A stretch of DNA of 64,000 nucleotides, from contig OZ252019.1 in assembly GCA_965247435.1 (NCBI GenBank), positions 3,472,001 to 3,536,000 on the forward strand, read 5' to 3'. Source of the DNA: Ilyomonas sp965247435 (GTDB taxonomy: Bacteria > Bacteroidota > Bacteroidia > Chitinophagales > Chitinophagaceae). The position numbers were made by a program, and so were the translations under genes. The notes beneath the pieces were generated by a model. It ran no database searches. It was not told the origin of the DNA and worked only from the letters and a program-made list of their open reading frames with translations. The stretch's first letter is position 1. Each line of letters begins with the position of its first letter. This document shows, one piece after another, positions 1 to 9,244 of the stretch.

Positions 1-1
1 C

Positions 2-505
2 GGCAGTATGAATACTATGAATAATGACACTTCAGCAGCCAGTGCAACAACCATGAATGCTAATACCAAACCGGTAAGCGATATGGACAAGAAATTTATG
101 ATGGATGCAGCAGCGGGGGGCAATACCGAAATTATGGCTTCGCAAATGGCCCAAAGCATGTCCACCAATCAGAAAATAAAAGACTTTGCCGGTATGATGA
201 TTACGGACCACACGAAAGCCGGTGATGAACTAAAAACGATAGCATCGCAAAAGAATGTGACACTTCCGGATTCTGTAATGGACGACCAGCATAGAAATCT
301 GGATGATCTTCGTAAAAAGTCGGGAAAAGATTTTGATAAAGCTTATGTAAAAATGATGGTAAAAGACCATAAAGAAACCGTTGATAAATTTCAGATGGCA
401 TCAGAAAAGTGTGATGACGGTGATGTAAAATCCTTCGCTGCGAAAACATTACCAACTATCAAAATGCATAAAGATGCTGCTGATGCACTTAACAAAGGCA
501 TGTAA
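2..505 (+). CDS. DUF4142 family protein, 5' end cut by window
   Basis: The frame is open to the first base of the window, so the true start, probably with a lipoprotein or Sec signal, lies upstream; the ATG at base 8 is unlikely to be the start. The visible 165 residues match the DUF4142 (ferritin-like four-helix) family: a helical protein with the motif KDHKETVDKF and a repeated pattern of Met- and Lys-rich helices. The N-terminal 25 residues are a low-complexity Asn/Thr/Ala linker, as is usual after the signal in this family. Members are predicted periplasmic or outer-membrane proteins of unknown function. A strong hairpin follows 90 bp downstream. Family assignment is firm, function is not known. 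Confidence 0.85.
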   Translation, partial: GSMNTMNNDTSAASATTMNANTKPVSDMDKKFMMDAAAGGNTEIMASQMAQSMSTNQKIKDFAGMMITDHTKAGDELKTIASQKNVTLPDSVMDDQHRNLDDLRKKSGKDFDKAYVKMMVKDHKETVDKFQMASEKCDDGDVKSFAAKTLPTIKMHKDAADALNKGM

Positions 506-596
506 TAAAGTAATAAGCTAATTACAATAATAAGAAACAGCATAAAGGAACGTAAGTTTTCAGATAAGTAAAAAGTAGTAAAATCTGGCATTATAC

Positions 597-637
597 AACA
601 AAGAAGCGGGCTGCATGCAGCCCGCTTCTTTGTTTTT
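597..637 (+). terminator. Rho-independent terminator, perfect 19-bp palindrome
   Basis: Bases 597-615 pair without mismatch with 616-634. The core is GC-rich (GCGGGCTGCA and complement), flanked by A runs on the left and a T run (633-637) on the right. The T run marks it as the terminator of the DUF4142 gene. The A-rich left arm may also stop transcription of dnaE arriving from the other strand. Confidence 0.8.
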
Positions 638-690
638 AGCAAGTACTGTTAGTATAAAATACCAATGCAGCCAAAACTTACAGGCCTGCT

Positions 691-3600
691 TTAATTCGCA
701 TTATTTATCAGTTCCACATGTATATCTATATCCGGATTATTCAGTAAAAATCCGGCCATTTCTTCATTCATGCTAAAGCCTCTTTCCATCGTATGCATAG
801 TAATCTTTACATTATGTTGCGGCTCTACAATGTTGAACTTAATGGACGACTTGCCGGGATTGCCTTTTACATTCTGTTCTACAAAGTTTACAAAGTCCGG
901 CGTTACACCTGCCGGCTGCATATTTATTTCTACCTGCTTGGTGAGCACTTGTTTGGCCGTTTCCAGCAGGCTGATATTACTTACTTTAAATTCATACTGG
1001 TCAGCATTGTACCGCTGTTTGAAAAACCCGGTCACTAAAACGTTTTTACCACTTTCCACATAATTTTTAAAACGGATATAGTCTTCGCTCCAAAGCATAA
1101 TTTCTGTTTTAGAAGTAAAGTCTTCTATCGCTATTGAACCAAAATTTTTACCGGTGCGCGTAATGCGGTGCTGCGCATCCGTTACCAGGCCTGCTATTCT
1201 AAAGGTTTTATTCAGATTGCTGCTGATGAGTGTATCCGAATCTTTTATTTCATTAAAATCATTTAACGGCATAATACCATAATACTTCAGCTCAAACTTA
1301 AAGTGATTTAACGGATGACCGCTCAAAAACATACCTGTTACTTCTTTCTCGTGGTCCAGCAATTCGGTAAGCGACCACTCTTCGCATGGAGTAATTTTGG
1401 GCGCAGCGATTTCCGGCATCACACTATCTCCAAACAAGCTGTTGCTGTTTTGTGTTTTGTTGGTTTGGTAAATATTGCCAAAGCGGATAATGCGCTCGAT
1501 TGTAGGTATGGTATCGCCCTGGGGAATATTAAAATACTGGGCGCGGTGAATATCTTTAAAGCAGTCGAAGGCGCCCGAGTAGCAAAGGCTTTCAATTGAT
1601 TTTTTGTTGACGGTACGCTGATTAATACGCTTGATAAAGTCGAAAATATTTTTAAAATTACCATTGTTATTTCTTTCCTCTATAAAACTCTCTATCGCTG
1701 CTTCGCCCACACCTTTTAAGCCGCCCATACCAAAGCGCAGTTCTCCTTTACTGTTTACTGCAAATCCCTTCAGCGATTCATTAATATCCGGCCCCAACAC
1801 TTTCAATCCCATGCGTTTGCATTCTTCCATAAAAAAAGTAAGCTTCTCAATAGCGCCGGCATGGTTAAGCACCGCCGCCATGTACTCGCGCGGGTAATGC
1901 GCTTTAAGATAAGCCGTTTGATACGCCACAAATGCATAGCAGGTAGAGTGCGACTTATTAAAAGCATACTGGGCAAACGCTTCCCAGTCTATCCATATTT
2001 TTTCTAACACTTGTGCCTTGTGGCCTTTAGCGGTTGCGCCTTTTATAAACTGCGCCTTCATTTTATCCAGTACCGATTTCTGCTTTTTACCCATAGCCTT
2101 ACGCAGCACATCCGCATCGCCCTTGCTAAAACCGGCAAGCTTTTGCGACAGCAGCATTACCTGCTCCTGATATACGGTAATACCATACGTTTCTTCTAAA
2201 TATTCTTTCATCTCGGGCAGGTCATATACTACTTCTTCCCGTCCATGCTTGCGCGCTACGTATTGCGGTATATACGCCATCGGGCCCGGCCGGTACAAAG
2301 CATTCATAGCAATGAGATCGGCAAACTTATCCGGCTTCAGCTCCCGCAGGTATTTCTGCATACCGGTACTTTCAAACTGGAAGGTAGCATTGGTTTCGCC
2401 AAACTGGTAAAGCCGGTAGGTCAGCTCATCATCCAGAGGAAGATTATCGAGATCAATATCAATTTTATGATTTTGTTTAATAAGCTGCAAAGCCGTTTTT
2501 AAAATAGATAATGTTTTTAAACCCAAAAAGTCCATCTTTAAAACACCGGCTTCTTCTATGGAAGAGCCGCCGATTTGCGTAACCCACAGGTCGGAGTCTT
2601 TTGCCGTAGCTACAGGTATCAGGTTCGTTAAATCGCTTGGCGCTATGATAATGCCCGCTGCATGAATACCGGTATTGCGCACAGATCCTTCCAAACGCTC
2701 GGCTTCTTTCAATACCTGCGCTCGTATATCGTCACCTTTATATATCTCCCGTAGTTTTTTAATATTCTCGATGTCTTCACTGCCGTACTGCTCTTTTTCT
2801 TCCAGCGATTTCTCGCCCTCTTTTATCGTGATTGGCGCCTGCAATACGCGGCCTAACACCGTACCTACTTTTTCAGGCACCAGCTTAGCCAGCGCATTGG
2901 ATTCGGTAAGCGGCAGGTCCATTACGCGCGCCACATCTTTAATACTCATTTTGGCAGCCATGGTGCCGTATGTTACAATCTGCGCTACCTGGTTCTTGCC
3001 ATACTTTTCTACTACATAATCTATTACTTTCTGCCGGCCTTCATCATCAAAATCGGTATCAATATCCGGCATTGACTTACGGTCGGGATTCAGAAAACGT
3101 TCAAACAGCAAATCGTATTTGATAGGATCAATATTGGTAATGCCAATACAATAAGCAACGACGCTGCCGGCAGCAGAGCCGCGGCCCGGACCAATATAAA
3201 CGCCTCTTTCCCGTCCAACCTTAATAAAATCGCTTACAATCAAAAAATAACCTGCAAAGCCCATTGTTTTAATGGTGAATAATTCAAAGTCGAGCCGCTC
3301 TCTTATTACTTCTGTTATCTCGCTGTAGCGCTTTTTTGCGCCCTCATAGGTAAGGTGATGAAGGTAATTCCATTGATTAAGATTGCTGTCTGCTGTTGTT
3401 TGAAATACTTTTGGAATCGGGAAGGCAGGCAGCAGGATATCTTTCTTAAGATTCAGCACTTCTATCTTATCAACGATAGCGTTGGTATTGTCCAGGCTCT
3501 CCGGTACATCGTGAAACAGCATAGCCATTTCTTCCGGACTCTTAAAATAAAACTGGTTATTGGGAAATTTGAAGCGCCGGTTTTTTACCTGCAGCTCATC

Positions 3601-4368
3601 GTTCACAAAATCGTCGAAGCCGGGTGTACTTTGCTTTTCACCAGTGTTGATGCACAGCAAAATATCGTGTGCGTTGGAGTCGGATTCTTCTACATAATGG
3701 CTGTCGTTGGTAGCAATTACAGGCACCTTGTGCTTCTTTGCATATTTTAATAAGGTAGCATTAATTTTTTCCTGTTCCGGTATGCTGTGCCGCTGCAGCT
3801 CAATATAAAAGTCTTCTCCGAATAAATCCAGCCACCATTTAAATTCCTGTTCTGCTTCTTCTTCACTAAGATGCAAAATAGATTGCGGCACATACGCGCC
3901 GATGCAACAGGTAGTAGCAATCAATCCTTCCCTGTACTTTTCTATCAGTTCCTTATCTACCCGCGGGTATTTACTGTACATGCCTTCGCTAAAACCTAAC
4001 GAGGTAAGTTTTACCAGGTTGTGATAGCCGGTTTTGTTTTTTGCCAGTAATACCTGGTGAAAACGCTCATCTTTCTGTTCTTTCGAAAATGCTTTTTTGT
4101 GCCGGTCTTTTACCACATAAAACTCGCAGCCCACAATCGGTTTTATAACCGGCTGCAGGATGTCTTTTCCATTGGCATCTTTACCAACCACTTTTGTATT
4201 TTTCCACGCCTGGTTTACAAAATCGAATACGCCGTACATATTGCCATGATCGGTGATAGCGAGCGCCGGCATATTGTGCTTTTCCGCCTTCTTATACAAC
4301 TGGCTGATGCCGGCAGCGCCATCGAGCAGGGAATACTGGGTATGTACGTGTAAATGTGAAAACTGCAT
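691..4368 (-). CDS. dnaE: DNA polymerase III subunit alpha
   Basis: Replicative polymerase catalytic subunit, about 1225 residues, the usual length for DnaE. It opens with the PHP domain signature HLHVHTQYSLLDGA, continues into the C-family polymerase core with PDIDTDF at about residue 430 and KMDFLG further on (the catalytic aspartates), then a helix-hairpin-helix region, and an OB-fold near residues 1040-1130. The open frame extends to a TTG at 4380, but the ATG at 4368 gives the canonical N-terminus MQFSHLHVH and is preferred. The gene stands alone, ending next to the 597-637 hairpin. Nothing unusual was seen in the catalytic motifs. Confidence 0.97.
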   Translation of the reverse strand: MQFSHLHVHTQYSLLDGAAGISQLYKKAEKHNMPALAITDHGNMYGVFDFVNQAWKNTKVVGKDANGKDILQPVIKPIVGCEFYVVKDRHKKAFSKEQKDERFHQVLLAKNKTGYHNLVKLTSLGFSEGMYSKYPRVDKELIEKYREGLIATTCCIGAYVPQSILHLSEEEAEQEFKWWLDLFGEDFYIELQRHSIPEQEKINATLLKYAKKHKVPVIATNDSHYVEESDSNAHDILLCINTGEKQSTPGFDDFVNDELQVKNRRFKFPNNQFYFKSPEEMAMLFHDVPESLDNTNAIVDKIEVLNLKKDILLPAFPIPKVFQTTADSNLNQWNYLHHLTYEGAKKRYSEITEVIRERLDFELFTIKTMGFAGYFLIVSDFIKVGRERGVYIGPGRGSAAGSVVAYCIGITNIDPIKYDLLFERFLNPDRKSMPDIDTDFDDEGRQKVIDYVVEKYGKNQVAQIVTYGTMAAKMSIKDVARVMDLPLTESNALAKLVPEKVGTVLGRVLQAPITIKEGEKSLEEKEQYGSEDIENIKKLREIYKGDDIRAQVLKEAERLEGSVRNTGIHAAGIIIAPSDLTNLIPVATAKDSDLWVTQIGGSSIEEAGVLKMDFLGLKTLSILKTALQLIKQNHKIDIDLDNLPLDDELTYRLYQFGETNATFQFESTGMQKYLRELKPDKFADLIAMNALYRPGPMAYIPQYVARKHGREEVVYDLPEMKEYLEETYGITVYQEQVMLLSQKLAGFSKGDADVLRKAMGKKQKSVLDKMKAQFIKGATAKGHKAQVLEKIWIDWEAFAQYAFNKSHSTCYAFVAYQTAYLKAHYPREYMAAVLNHAGAIEKLTFFMEECKRMGLKVLGPDINESLKGFAVNSKGELRFGMGGLKGVGEAAIESFIEERNNNGNFKNIFDFIKRINQRTVNKKSIESLCYSGAFDCFKDIHRAQYFNIPQGDTIPTIERIIRFGNIYQTNKTQNSNSLFGDSVMPEIAAPKITPCEEWSLTELLDHEKEVTGMFLSGHPLNHFKFELKYYGIMPLNDFNEIKDSDTLISSNLNKTFRIAGLVTDAQHRITRTGKNFGSIAIEDFTSKTEIMLWSEDYIRFKNYVESGKNVLVTGFFKQRYNADQYEFKVSNISLLETAKQVLTKQVEINMQPAGVTPDFVNFVEQNVKGNPGKSSIKFNIVEPQHNVKITMHTMERGFSMNEEMAGFLLNNPDIDIHVELINNAN

Positions 4369-4574
4369 AGTAAGTTTCAAGTTTTAAAACAAAACAACCA
4401 AGCTGCAATAACAAACGAAAGCACAAGATACAAGCCCGAAAGCTAAAAATTTTGGTATTTTTTGCACATTGTTTTTACCCTGCTGTTTAAAAAAAGCTGT
4501 CTGCTGAACCGCCTTTTGCAATCGGGTGCAAAACAATTTTTATTTAAAAGCTTATATTCGGCAAAAGGAAATGT

Positions 4575-4790
4575 ATGCTTACCACAATAAAAGGAATTTA
4601 TAATAACGGTGAAATAACACTGGAAGAAAAACCTGTAATTACACAGCCGGTAGAAGTATTGGTGACATTTGTGGAAGAAGTAAAAGAAAATGGCAAAAAG
4701 CCATTAAAAGCAGGATTTGGAAAAGGTATGGTTACTTATATTAGTCCGGATTTTGATGAGCCGCTTGACGACTTAAAAGACTATATGTAA
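4575..4790 (+). CDS. DUF2281/VapB-like antitoxin
   Basis: A 71-residue protein. The first 30 residues (MLTTIKGIYNNGEITLEE) form the short beta-rich DNA-binding type domain seen in small VapB-like and DUF104/DUF2281 proteins. The C-terminal segment ISPDFDEPLDDLKDYM is the acidic tail that in this family wraps a PIN toxin. Its stop codon overlaps the start of the PIN gene by one base (TAATG), the typical translationally coupled toxin-antitoxin arrangement. Family assignment rests on pattern similarity; the antitoxin role is inferred from the neighbour, whose nuclease site appears damaged. Confidence 0.75.
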   Translation: MLTTIKGIYNNGEITLEEKPVITQPVEVLVTFVEEVKENGKKPLKAGFGKGMVTYISPDFDEPLDDLKDYM

Positions 4791-5185
4791 TGAAGTACCT
4801 GTTGGTTACTCACATATTCATCTGGTTTATTGAAGATAATCCTATGCTTTCAAAAGTATTGCGCACACTAACAGAAGGCGAAGAAAATGAAAAATACATC
4901 AGTCTTACTTCCTTTTACGAAATAGCAATTAAGGTGAAAATCAAAAAATTGACTTTAAATAAAAGTTTGCGTAGCTGCATTGATGAAATTAGAGAATACG
5001 ATATAACACTATTACCCATTTCCGAAAATCACATCATCACCTACGAAGCAGTTCCATTGATAGCAACCCACTGCACTCCTTTTAACAGATTAATCATTGC
5101 CACAGCCCTGTACGAAAACTTAACTATTCTTACGGCAGATAAGCAGCTCGATAATTATAAAGCAATCAATAATATTATCAGCTAA
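4790..5185 (+). CDS. PIN-domain protein (VapC-like), catalytic acids lost
   Basis: A 131-residue PIN fold of usual VapC length. Recognisable landmarks are the N-terminal strand MKYLLVTHIFIW, FYEIAIK (Glu44), PFNRLIIATAL and the LTADK motif (Asp117). In active relatives the first motif reads LLDTH and the third reads DPFDR. Here position 6 is Val, and positions 96 and 99 are Thr and Asn, so at least two of the four metal-binding acids are gone while Glu44 and Asp117 remain. V6 is one base from Asp (GTT versus GAT). The reading frame is intact, so this may be a recently inactivated toxin or a PIN scaffold kept for binding. It is coupled to the upstream antitoxin gene. Confidence 0.8.
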   Translation: MKYLLVTHIFIWFIEDNPMLSKVLRTLTEGEENEKYISLTSFYEIAIKVKIKKLTLNKSLRSCIDEIREYDITLLPISENHIITYEAVPLIATHCTPFNRLIIATALYENLTILTADKQLDNYKAINNIIS

Positions 5186-5308
5186 TTGATAAGCATATAA
5201 CTACTTTCTCGTAAATATGCAGTAGTGTGTGAGGGCTGTTAAAAGTTTTTGCGGAGCGTGCGGTATTATAATTGCAGCCTTATCAGTTCATTTATAAAAT
5301 AACGCATT

Positions 5309-5773
5309 ATGCCAGCATTAAACGAGGTAAAACTATCAATCAGCAGTCCGGCCTTTAATCACGGAGAACAAATACCGCTTAAATATTCCTGTGAAGGTGA
5401 AAGTATAAATCCTGCCCTTCAAATCGAGGCCCTGCCGGAAGGCACTCAAAGCCTGGCCATTATTTTTGAGGATCCGGACACTTCCCACGGCGTATTTGTG
5501 CATTGGGTTTCCTTTAATATAGAGCCTGCAAAGCACATAGCCGAAAACCACCAGCCCGGCATAAGCGGTCATAACGGTGCCGGTAAAACAGGTTACTTAG
5601 GCCCTTGTCCGCCCGACGGCTCCCACCGGTATTTTTTCAAAGTATATGCTTTAGATACAAAGCTTGATGTACAGGCAGGTATAGAACCAGAACCGTTGAA
5701 AGAAGCGATGGAAAAACATACGATTGGTTTTGGCGAACTGATGGGCCGGTACCAAAAGAAAGGTGGCAATTAA
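5309..5773 (+). CDS. YbhB/YbcL family (PEBP-like, Raf kinase inhibitor-like) protein
   Basis: A 154-residue phosphatidylethanolamine-binding-protein fold. Diagnostic stretches are SLAIIFEDPDT, FVHWVSFNI and GPCPPDGSHRYFFKVYALD, which form the conserved anion-binding pocket of bacterial YbhB/YbcL proteins. No signal peptide is visible, so it is probably cytoplasmic. Length matches the family. It is a single gene with no close partner: the VapBC-like pair ends 123 bp upstream and the next gene is on the other strand. The physiological role of the bacterial family is not established. Confidence 0.92.
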   Translation: MPALNEVKLSISSPAFNHGEQIPLKYSCEGESINPALQIEALPEGTQSLAIIFEDPDTSHGVFVHWVSFNIEPAKHIAENHQPGISGHNGAGKTGYLGPCPPDGSHRYFFKVYALDTKLDVQAGIEPEPLKEAMEKHTIGFGELMGRYQKKGGN

Positions 5774-5814
5774 AATTTTCTGTAATAGCGAGTAGTGAAT
5801 AGAATTATATTTTA

Positions 5815-6609
5815 CTACTCACTATTTACCACTGATAATTCACTGTTCACTTGTTTTTCTTCAACTGCTATCATACTCAGCGTTGCAGCAACTACTGCAT
5901 ACGCAGGCGCTAATATCCACCCGACAACCGGTACGATGTGCATCAGGTAAAATACGATCCCATTACCAATTGCGAGGCCTTTGTGATTACCGATAAAATA
6001 AATGCTTTGCTGTGTAGTTATGCGCCGGCGTTCGCAGTTGTAATCAAGCATGCTAAATCCATAATAATAACACTCCAGCAGCAACGCTACTACCGGCGTT
6101 GCCCAACCAATCACGGGGATAAAAGAAAGAATAAGTACAGACACCGTGTAAACTGTTTGCCAGAGTGCATTGCGCAGCGCAATAGCTATCCCGCGTATAA
6201 TGTCCTGCATAAGCTGTGCAATGCTGAACGGGTAATCCCGCCCTTCAATTATGGCTTCTGTTTTTTCGCTTAAATAAGCAAACACCGGCGAACCAACAAT
6301 AAGCCACAGGTATTTAAATAAGGAAAAATAGAAAAGCATCAGCACCAGCCAAAGGATTAAACCGGCAAACACAAACAGGAAATTAAGCAGGCCGTTATCA
6401 AACTGGTGTATCCAGTTATTAACGTGCGTTGCGTTCAATATCCATTGAATAAAATTGTTGGCACTTTTACCAAAAAAATACATGCTTACCACAAATAGCA
6501 GTGTATAAATAATACCAGGAATCAATATCCATTTCCATAACTTATGCTGCCTGATGAAGCTATGTGCCCTGAAATAAGATTGTATAGCGATCACTATCTC
6601 TTTTAGCAC
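5815..6609 (-). CDS. EI24 domain (CysZ-like) integral membrane protein
   Basis: A 264-residue membrane protein with at least four to five hydrophobic segments (near residues 27-47, 80-105, 145-175, 205-235). It resembles the EI24/DUF540 family that includes the sulfate permease CysZ. The motif DYPFSIAQLMQDIIRGI between helices and the FSMLDY segment are typical of the Bacteroidota branch. The start is a GTG at 6609; an ATG is not available near by. The last dozen residues (KQVNSELSVVNSE) are encoded by a short tandem-like repeat of the type GTGAATAGTGAA that continues past the stop, so the native C-terminus may have been overwritten by repeat DNA. Sulfate transport is only a family-level guess. 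Confidence 0.85.
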   Translation of the reverse strand: MLKEIVIAIQSYFRAHSFIRQHKLWKWILIPGIIYTLLFVVSMYFFGKSANNFIQWILNATHVNNWIHQFDNGLLNFLFVFAGLILWLVLMLFYFSLFKYLWLIVGSPVFAYLSEKTEAIIEGRDYPFSIAQLMQDIIRGIAIALRNALWQTVYTVSVLILSFIPVIGWATPVVALLLECYYYGFSMLDYNCERRRITTQQSIYFIGNHKGLAIGNGIVFYLMHIVPVVGWILAPAYAVVAATLSMIAVEEKQVNSELSVVNSE

Positions 6610-6642
6610 GTACGTTTTAATTTAGCGGCTAAATTAACCCAA

Positions 6643-7308
6643 TTGAAAGTTGCAGACGGAGCATACTCCAATAAACGATTACCAATACCGGAAAATTGGC
6701 AACGGTTACCCGAAGCTTTTTTTATGCGCCCCGATGTGGTGCAGGTAGCACGGGAGCTGTTAGGTAAAATAGTAACAACCGCGTTTGATGGTATTTTTAC
6801 AGCCGGGCGCATAGTAGAAACAGAAGCATATAATGGTGAGCTGGATAAAGCGTCGCATGCATTTGGCGGCCGGCGTACGAACCGCACCGAAGTAATGTAT
6901 GCCGCAGGAGGAATAGCATACGTATATCTGTGTTATGGCCTGCATCATTTATTCAATGTTGTTACAAACGCTGCTGATATTCCGCACGCAGTATTATTAC
7001 GGGCGCTGGAGCCAGTTGCAGGTATAGAAGAAATGCTGCTGCGGACCGGAAAACACAAACAGGATTACACTTTAACAAAAGGTCCCGGCAACGTAGCTAA
7101 AGCATTAGGCATTCGTACCGCACACTCGGCCTGCAGCATTTTGGGTGATACCATATTTATAGCTGATGATGGCTATTTGTTAACAGACGATGATATTTTA
7201 TGTACACCCCGGATTGGTGTGGATTATGCCGGCGAGGATGCTTTATTGCCATATCGTTTTGTTGTAAAAAACAATCCGTATATAAGCGGTAAAAAGAATA
7301 AGTTGTAA
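6643..7308 (+). CDS. DNA-3-methyladenine glycosylase (AAG/MPG family)
   Basis: Base-excision repair enzyme removing alkylated purines. The 221 residues carry the AAG signatures LARELLGK-type helix (VARELLGKIV), ETEAYNGELDKASHAFGGRRT with the catalytic Glu, and VYLCYGLHHLFNVV, followed by LTKGPGNVAKALGI. Length fits the family (about 190-230). The frame opens at a TTG (6643); an ATG at 6724 would remove the conserved LPEAFFMRP segment that precedes the first helix, so the upstream start is preferred. It is divergent from the EI24-type gene with only 33 bp between the two starts, so their promoters must overlap. Confidence 0.93.
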   Translation: MKVADGAYSNKRLPIPENWQRLPEAFFMRPDVVQVARELLGKIVTTAFDGIFTAGRIVETEAYNGELDKASHAFGGRRTNRTEVMYAAGGIAYVYLCYGLHHLFNVVTNAADIPHAVLLRALEPVAGIEEMLLRTGKHKQDYTLTKGPGNVAKALGIRTAHSACSILGDTIFIADDGYLLTDDDILCTPRIGVDYAGEDALLPYRFVVKNNPYISGKKNKL

Positions 7309-7483
7309 CCAGTGTCAGCCTTTCAGGCAAATTTAGATTGCCGCCAATAAGCTATTGAAATGATAGCAGGATTTTACTGAAGGTCAAGTGTTCAAGGCGG
7401 TACTTCAATATCAGCGTAACTGCTCTTATTTGCACCTTGCAAACAGCATAGTGGCAAAACAAAATTTTATTCTATACAGTCTT

Positions 7484-8308
7484 TTAAACAACCGCTTTCC
7501 GCAGGCGTACCAGCTTTTCCAGCAAGCCTTCCAGCAAATCAAGCTGCAGCATATTGGCGCCATCGCTCAGCGCACAGGCAGGGTTGGGATGCGTTTCAAT
7601 AAACAAGCCATCTGCGCCGCTGGCAATGGCAGCTTTAGCAATCGTACCTATCAGGTGCGGGTTGCCGCCGGTAACACCGCTCGTTTGGTTGGGCTGCTGC
7701 AGGCTGTGCGTACAATCCATAACTACCGGCGTACCATGCGCCTGCATAGCCGGGATATTGCGGTAGTCAACAACCAGATCCTGGTAGCCGAAAGTAGTGC
7801 CTCTTTCGGTGAGCAAGATGTTATCGTTGCCTGCTTTTTTTATTTTATCTACGGCAAATTTCATGGCATCGCCGCTTACAAACTGCCCTTTTTTCACATT
7901 CACTATTTTACCTGTTTCTGCAGCAGCAATCAGCAGGTCTGTCTGCCGGCACAGGAAAGCAGGTATCTGGAGTATATCAATATATTTTGCGGCCATGGCA
8001 GCTTCTTCATGCGCATGAATATCAGAAGTGGTTGGCAAGCCATAAGTGATGCCCGTTTTTTTCACAAGCTGCAGCGCCGCTTCGTCGCCAATGCCTGTGA
8101 AAGAGGACCCGCTGGTACGGTTGGCTTTGCGGTAGCTGGATTTGAATACATACGGAATTTCCAACCGTTTGCACACAGCAGCTACTTTATCTGCTACTTC
8201 CATTAATAACGCTTCGTCTTCCACCACGCAGGGGCCGGCAATCAAAAAAAAATTATCGGGATTATAAGACTGGTGTTTAAACAAATCTTTCAGAAAATCA
8301 GGTATCAT
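7484..8308 (-). CDS. kdsA: 3-deoxy-8-phosphooctulonate synthase (KDO8P synthase)
   Basis: Condenses phosphoenolpyruvate with arabinose 5-phosphate in the KDO branch of lipopolysaccharide synthesis. The protein (about 274 residues) shows the family signatures FFLIAGPCVVE near the N-terminus, FKSSYRKANRTSGSSFTGIG, TDIHAHEEA-type segment, QIPAFLCRQTDLL and FIETHPNPACALSDGANML at the C-terminus. The ATG at 8308 is preferred; a GTG at 8317 would add three residues. The gene is divergent from rpiA 175 bp away, a sensible pairing because ribose/ribulose phosphate interconversion feeds arabinose 5-phosphate supply, although co-regulation is not shown. Confidence 0.96.
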   Translation of the reverse strand: MIPDFLKDLFKHQSYNPDNFFLIAGPCVVEDEALLMEVADKVAAVCKRLEIPYVFKSSYRKANRTSGSSFTGIGDEAALQLVKKTGITYGLPTTSDIHAHEEAAMAAKYIDILQIPAFLCRQTDLLIAAAETGKIVNVKKGQFVSGDAMKFAVDKIKKAGNDNILLTERGTTFGYQDLVVDYRNIPAMQAHGTPVVMDCTHSLQQPNQTSGVTGGNPHLIGTIAKAAIASGADGLFIETHPNPACALSDGANMLQLDLLEGLLEKLVRLRKAVV

Positions 8309-8482
8309 AGATAGCACAATTACTGCACGAACTTAGTATAAAGTTGAATACCTATTTACAACGAGGTATTCTCTGCAGCGTTCGCCGGAAGCAGGAATGT
8401 TTTTCAACCCTTTCGAAGACATGAAATCGAAACCAGCCATTCAGAAATTTTTACTCATTTTTGCCCACTACAAAACCTATTC

Positions 8483-9178
8483 ATGCAAGCCATCAACACC
8501 AAGCAGTTAGCCGCAGAACATGCAGTTACCTTTATAAAAAACGGAATGATCGTTGGCCTTGGTACCGGCTCTACAGCCGCTTATGCCATACAAAAAATAG
8601 GTGCGCGGGTAGCCGTGGAAAACCTGCGGATCAGGGCGATTGCTACCTCGCAGCGCTCCGAAGCGATGGCGCACGAATTAAATATCCCCATCGTTTCTTT
8701 TGAAGAAGTACAACAGATTGACCTGACCATTGACGGCGCTGATGAAGTAGATGAACAACTGAACCTGATAAAAGGCGGTGGCGGCGCTTTGCTGCGCGAG
8801 AAAATTGTAGCGGTAAACAGCAGGCAACTCATTATCGTGGTTGATGAAAGCAAGATGGTAAAACACTTAGGCAAATTTTACTTGCCGGTAGAAGTAGTGC
8901 CCTTTGCACTTACGGTAGTAAAACGCCGCCTGGAGGCGCTTAACTGTACGGCAAATCTGCGTATGAAAGACGACAAGCCTTATACAACTGATAACGGTAA
9001 TTATATACTGGATTGCGCCTTCGGGCAGATTGAACAGCCTGCCCAACTGCACGATACGATTAAAGCGATAACCGGTGTGGTGGACAACGGCCTGTTTATA
9101 CAGCGTGCCAATACCGTGATTACTGCTTACAACGACGGAACAATCAGGCTTTTTAAAAATGAAACACTTGCCGTATAA
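8483..9178 (+). CDS. rpiA: Ribose-5-phosphate isomerase A
   Basis: Interconverts ribose 5-phosphate and ribulose 5-phosphate in the pentose phosphate pathway, in the cytoplasm. The 231-residue protein has all RpiA hallmarks: IVGLGTGSTAAYAI (phosphate loop), TIDGADEVDEQLNLIKGGGGALLREK with the catalytic acids, and IVVDESKMV. Length is standard. The start ATG at 8483 gives a family-typical N-terminus with the usual lead helix. The next gene is a small lipoprotein 66 bp downstream; no functional link is evident. Confidence 0.97.
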   Translation: MQAINTKQLAAEHAVTFIKNGMIVGLGTGSTAAYAIQKIGARVAVENLRIRAIATSQRSEAMAHELNIPIVSFEEVQQIDLTIDGADEVDEQLNLIKGGGGALLREKIVAVNSRQLIIVVDESKMVKHLGKFYLPVEVVPFALTVVKRRLEALNCTANLRMKDDKPYTTDNGNYILDCAFGQIEQPAQLHDTIKAITGVVDNGLFIQRANTVITAYNDGTIRLFKNETLAV

Positions 9179-9244
9179 CAGCATCTGCATCATGGCATCC
9201 AATTTGGTTTTTTAGTATTGCACGATTAACCTGAAAAACATTGT

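Noticed and set aside
4379..4574. Promoter for dnaE
   Set aside because: No CAAAnnTA-type (minus-strand -7) sequence at a sensible distance; not reported.
7388..8206. 272-codon plus-strand open frame
   Set aside because: Antisense to kdsA; no recognisable domain, low-complexity residue mix typical of a shadow frame.
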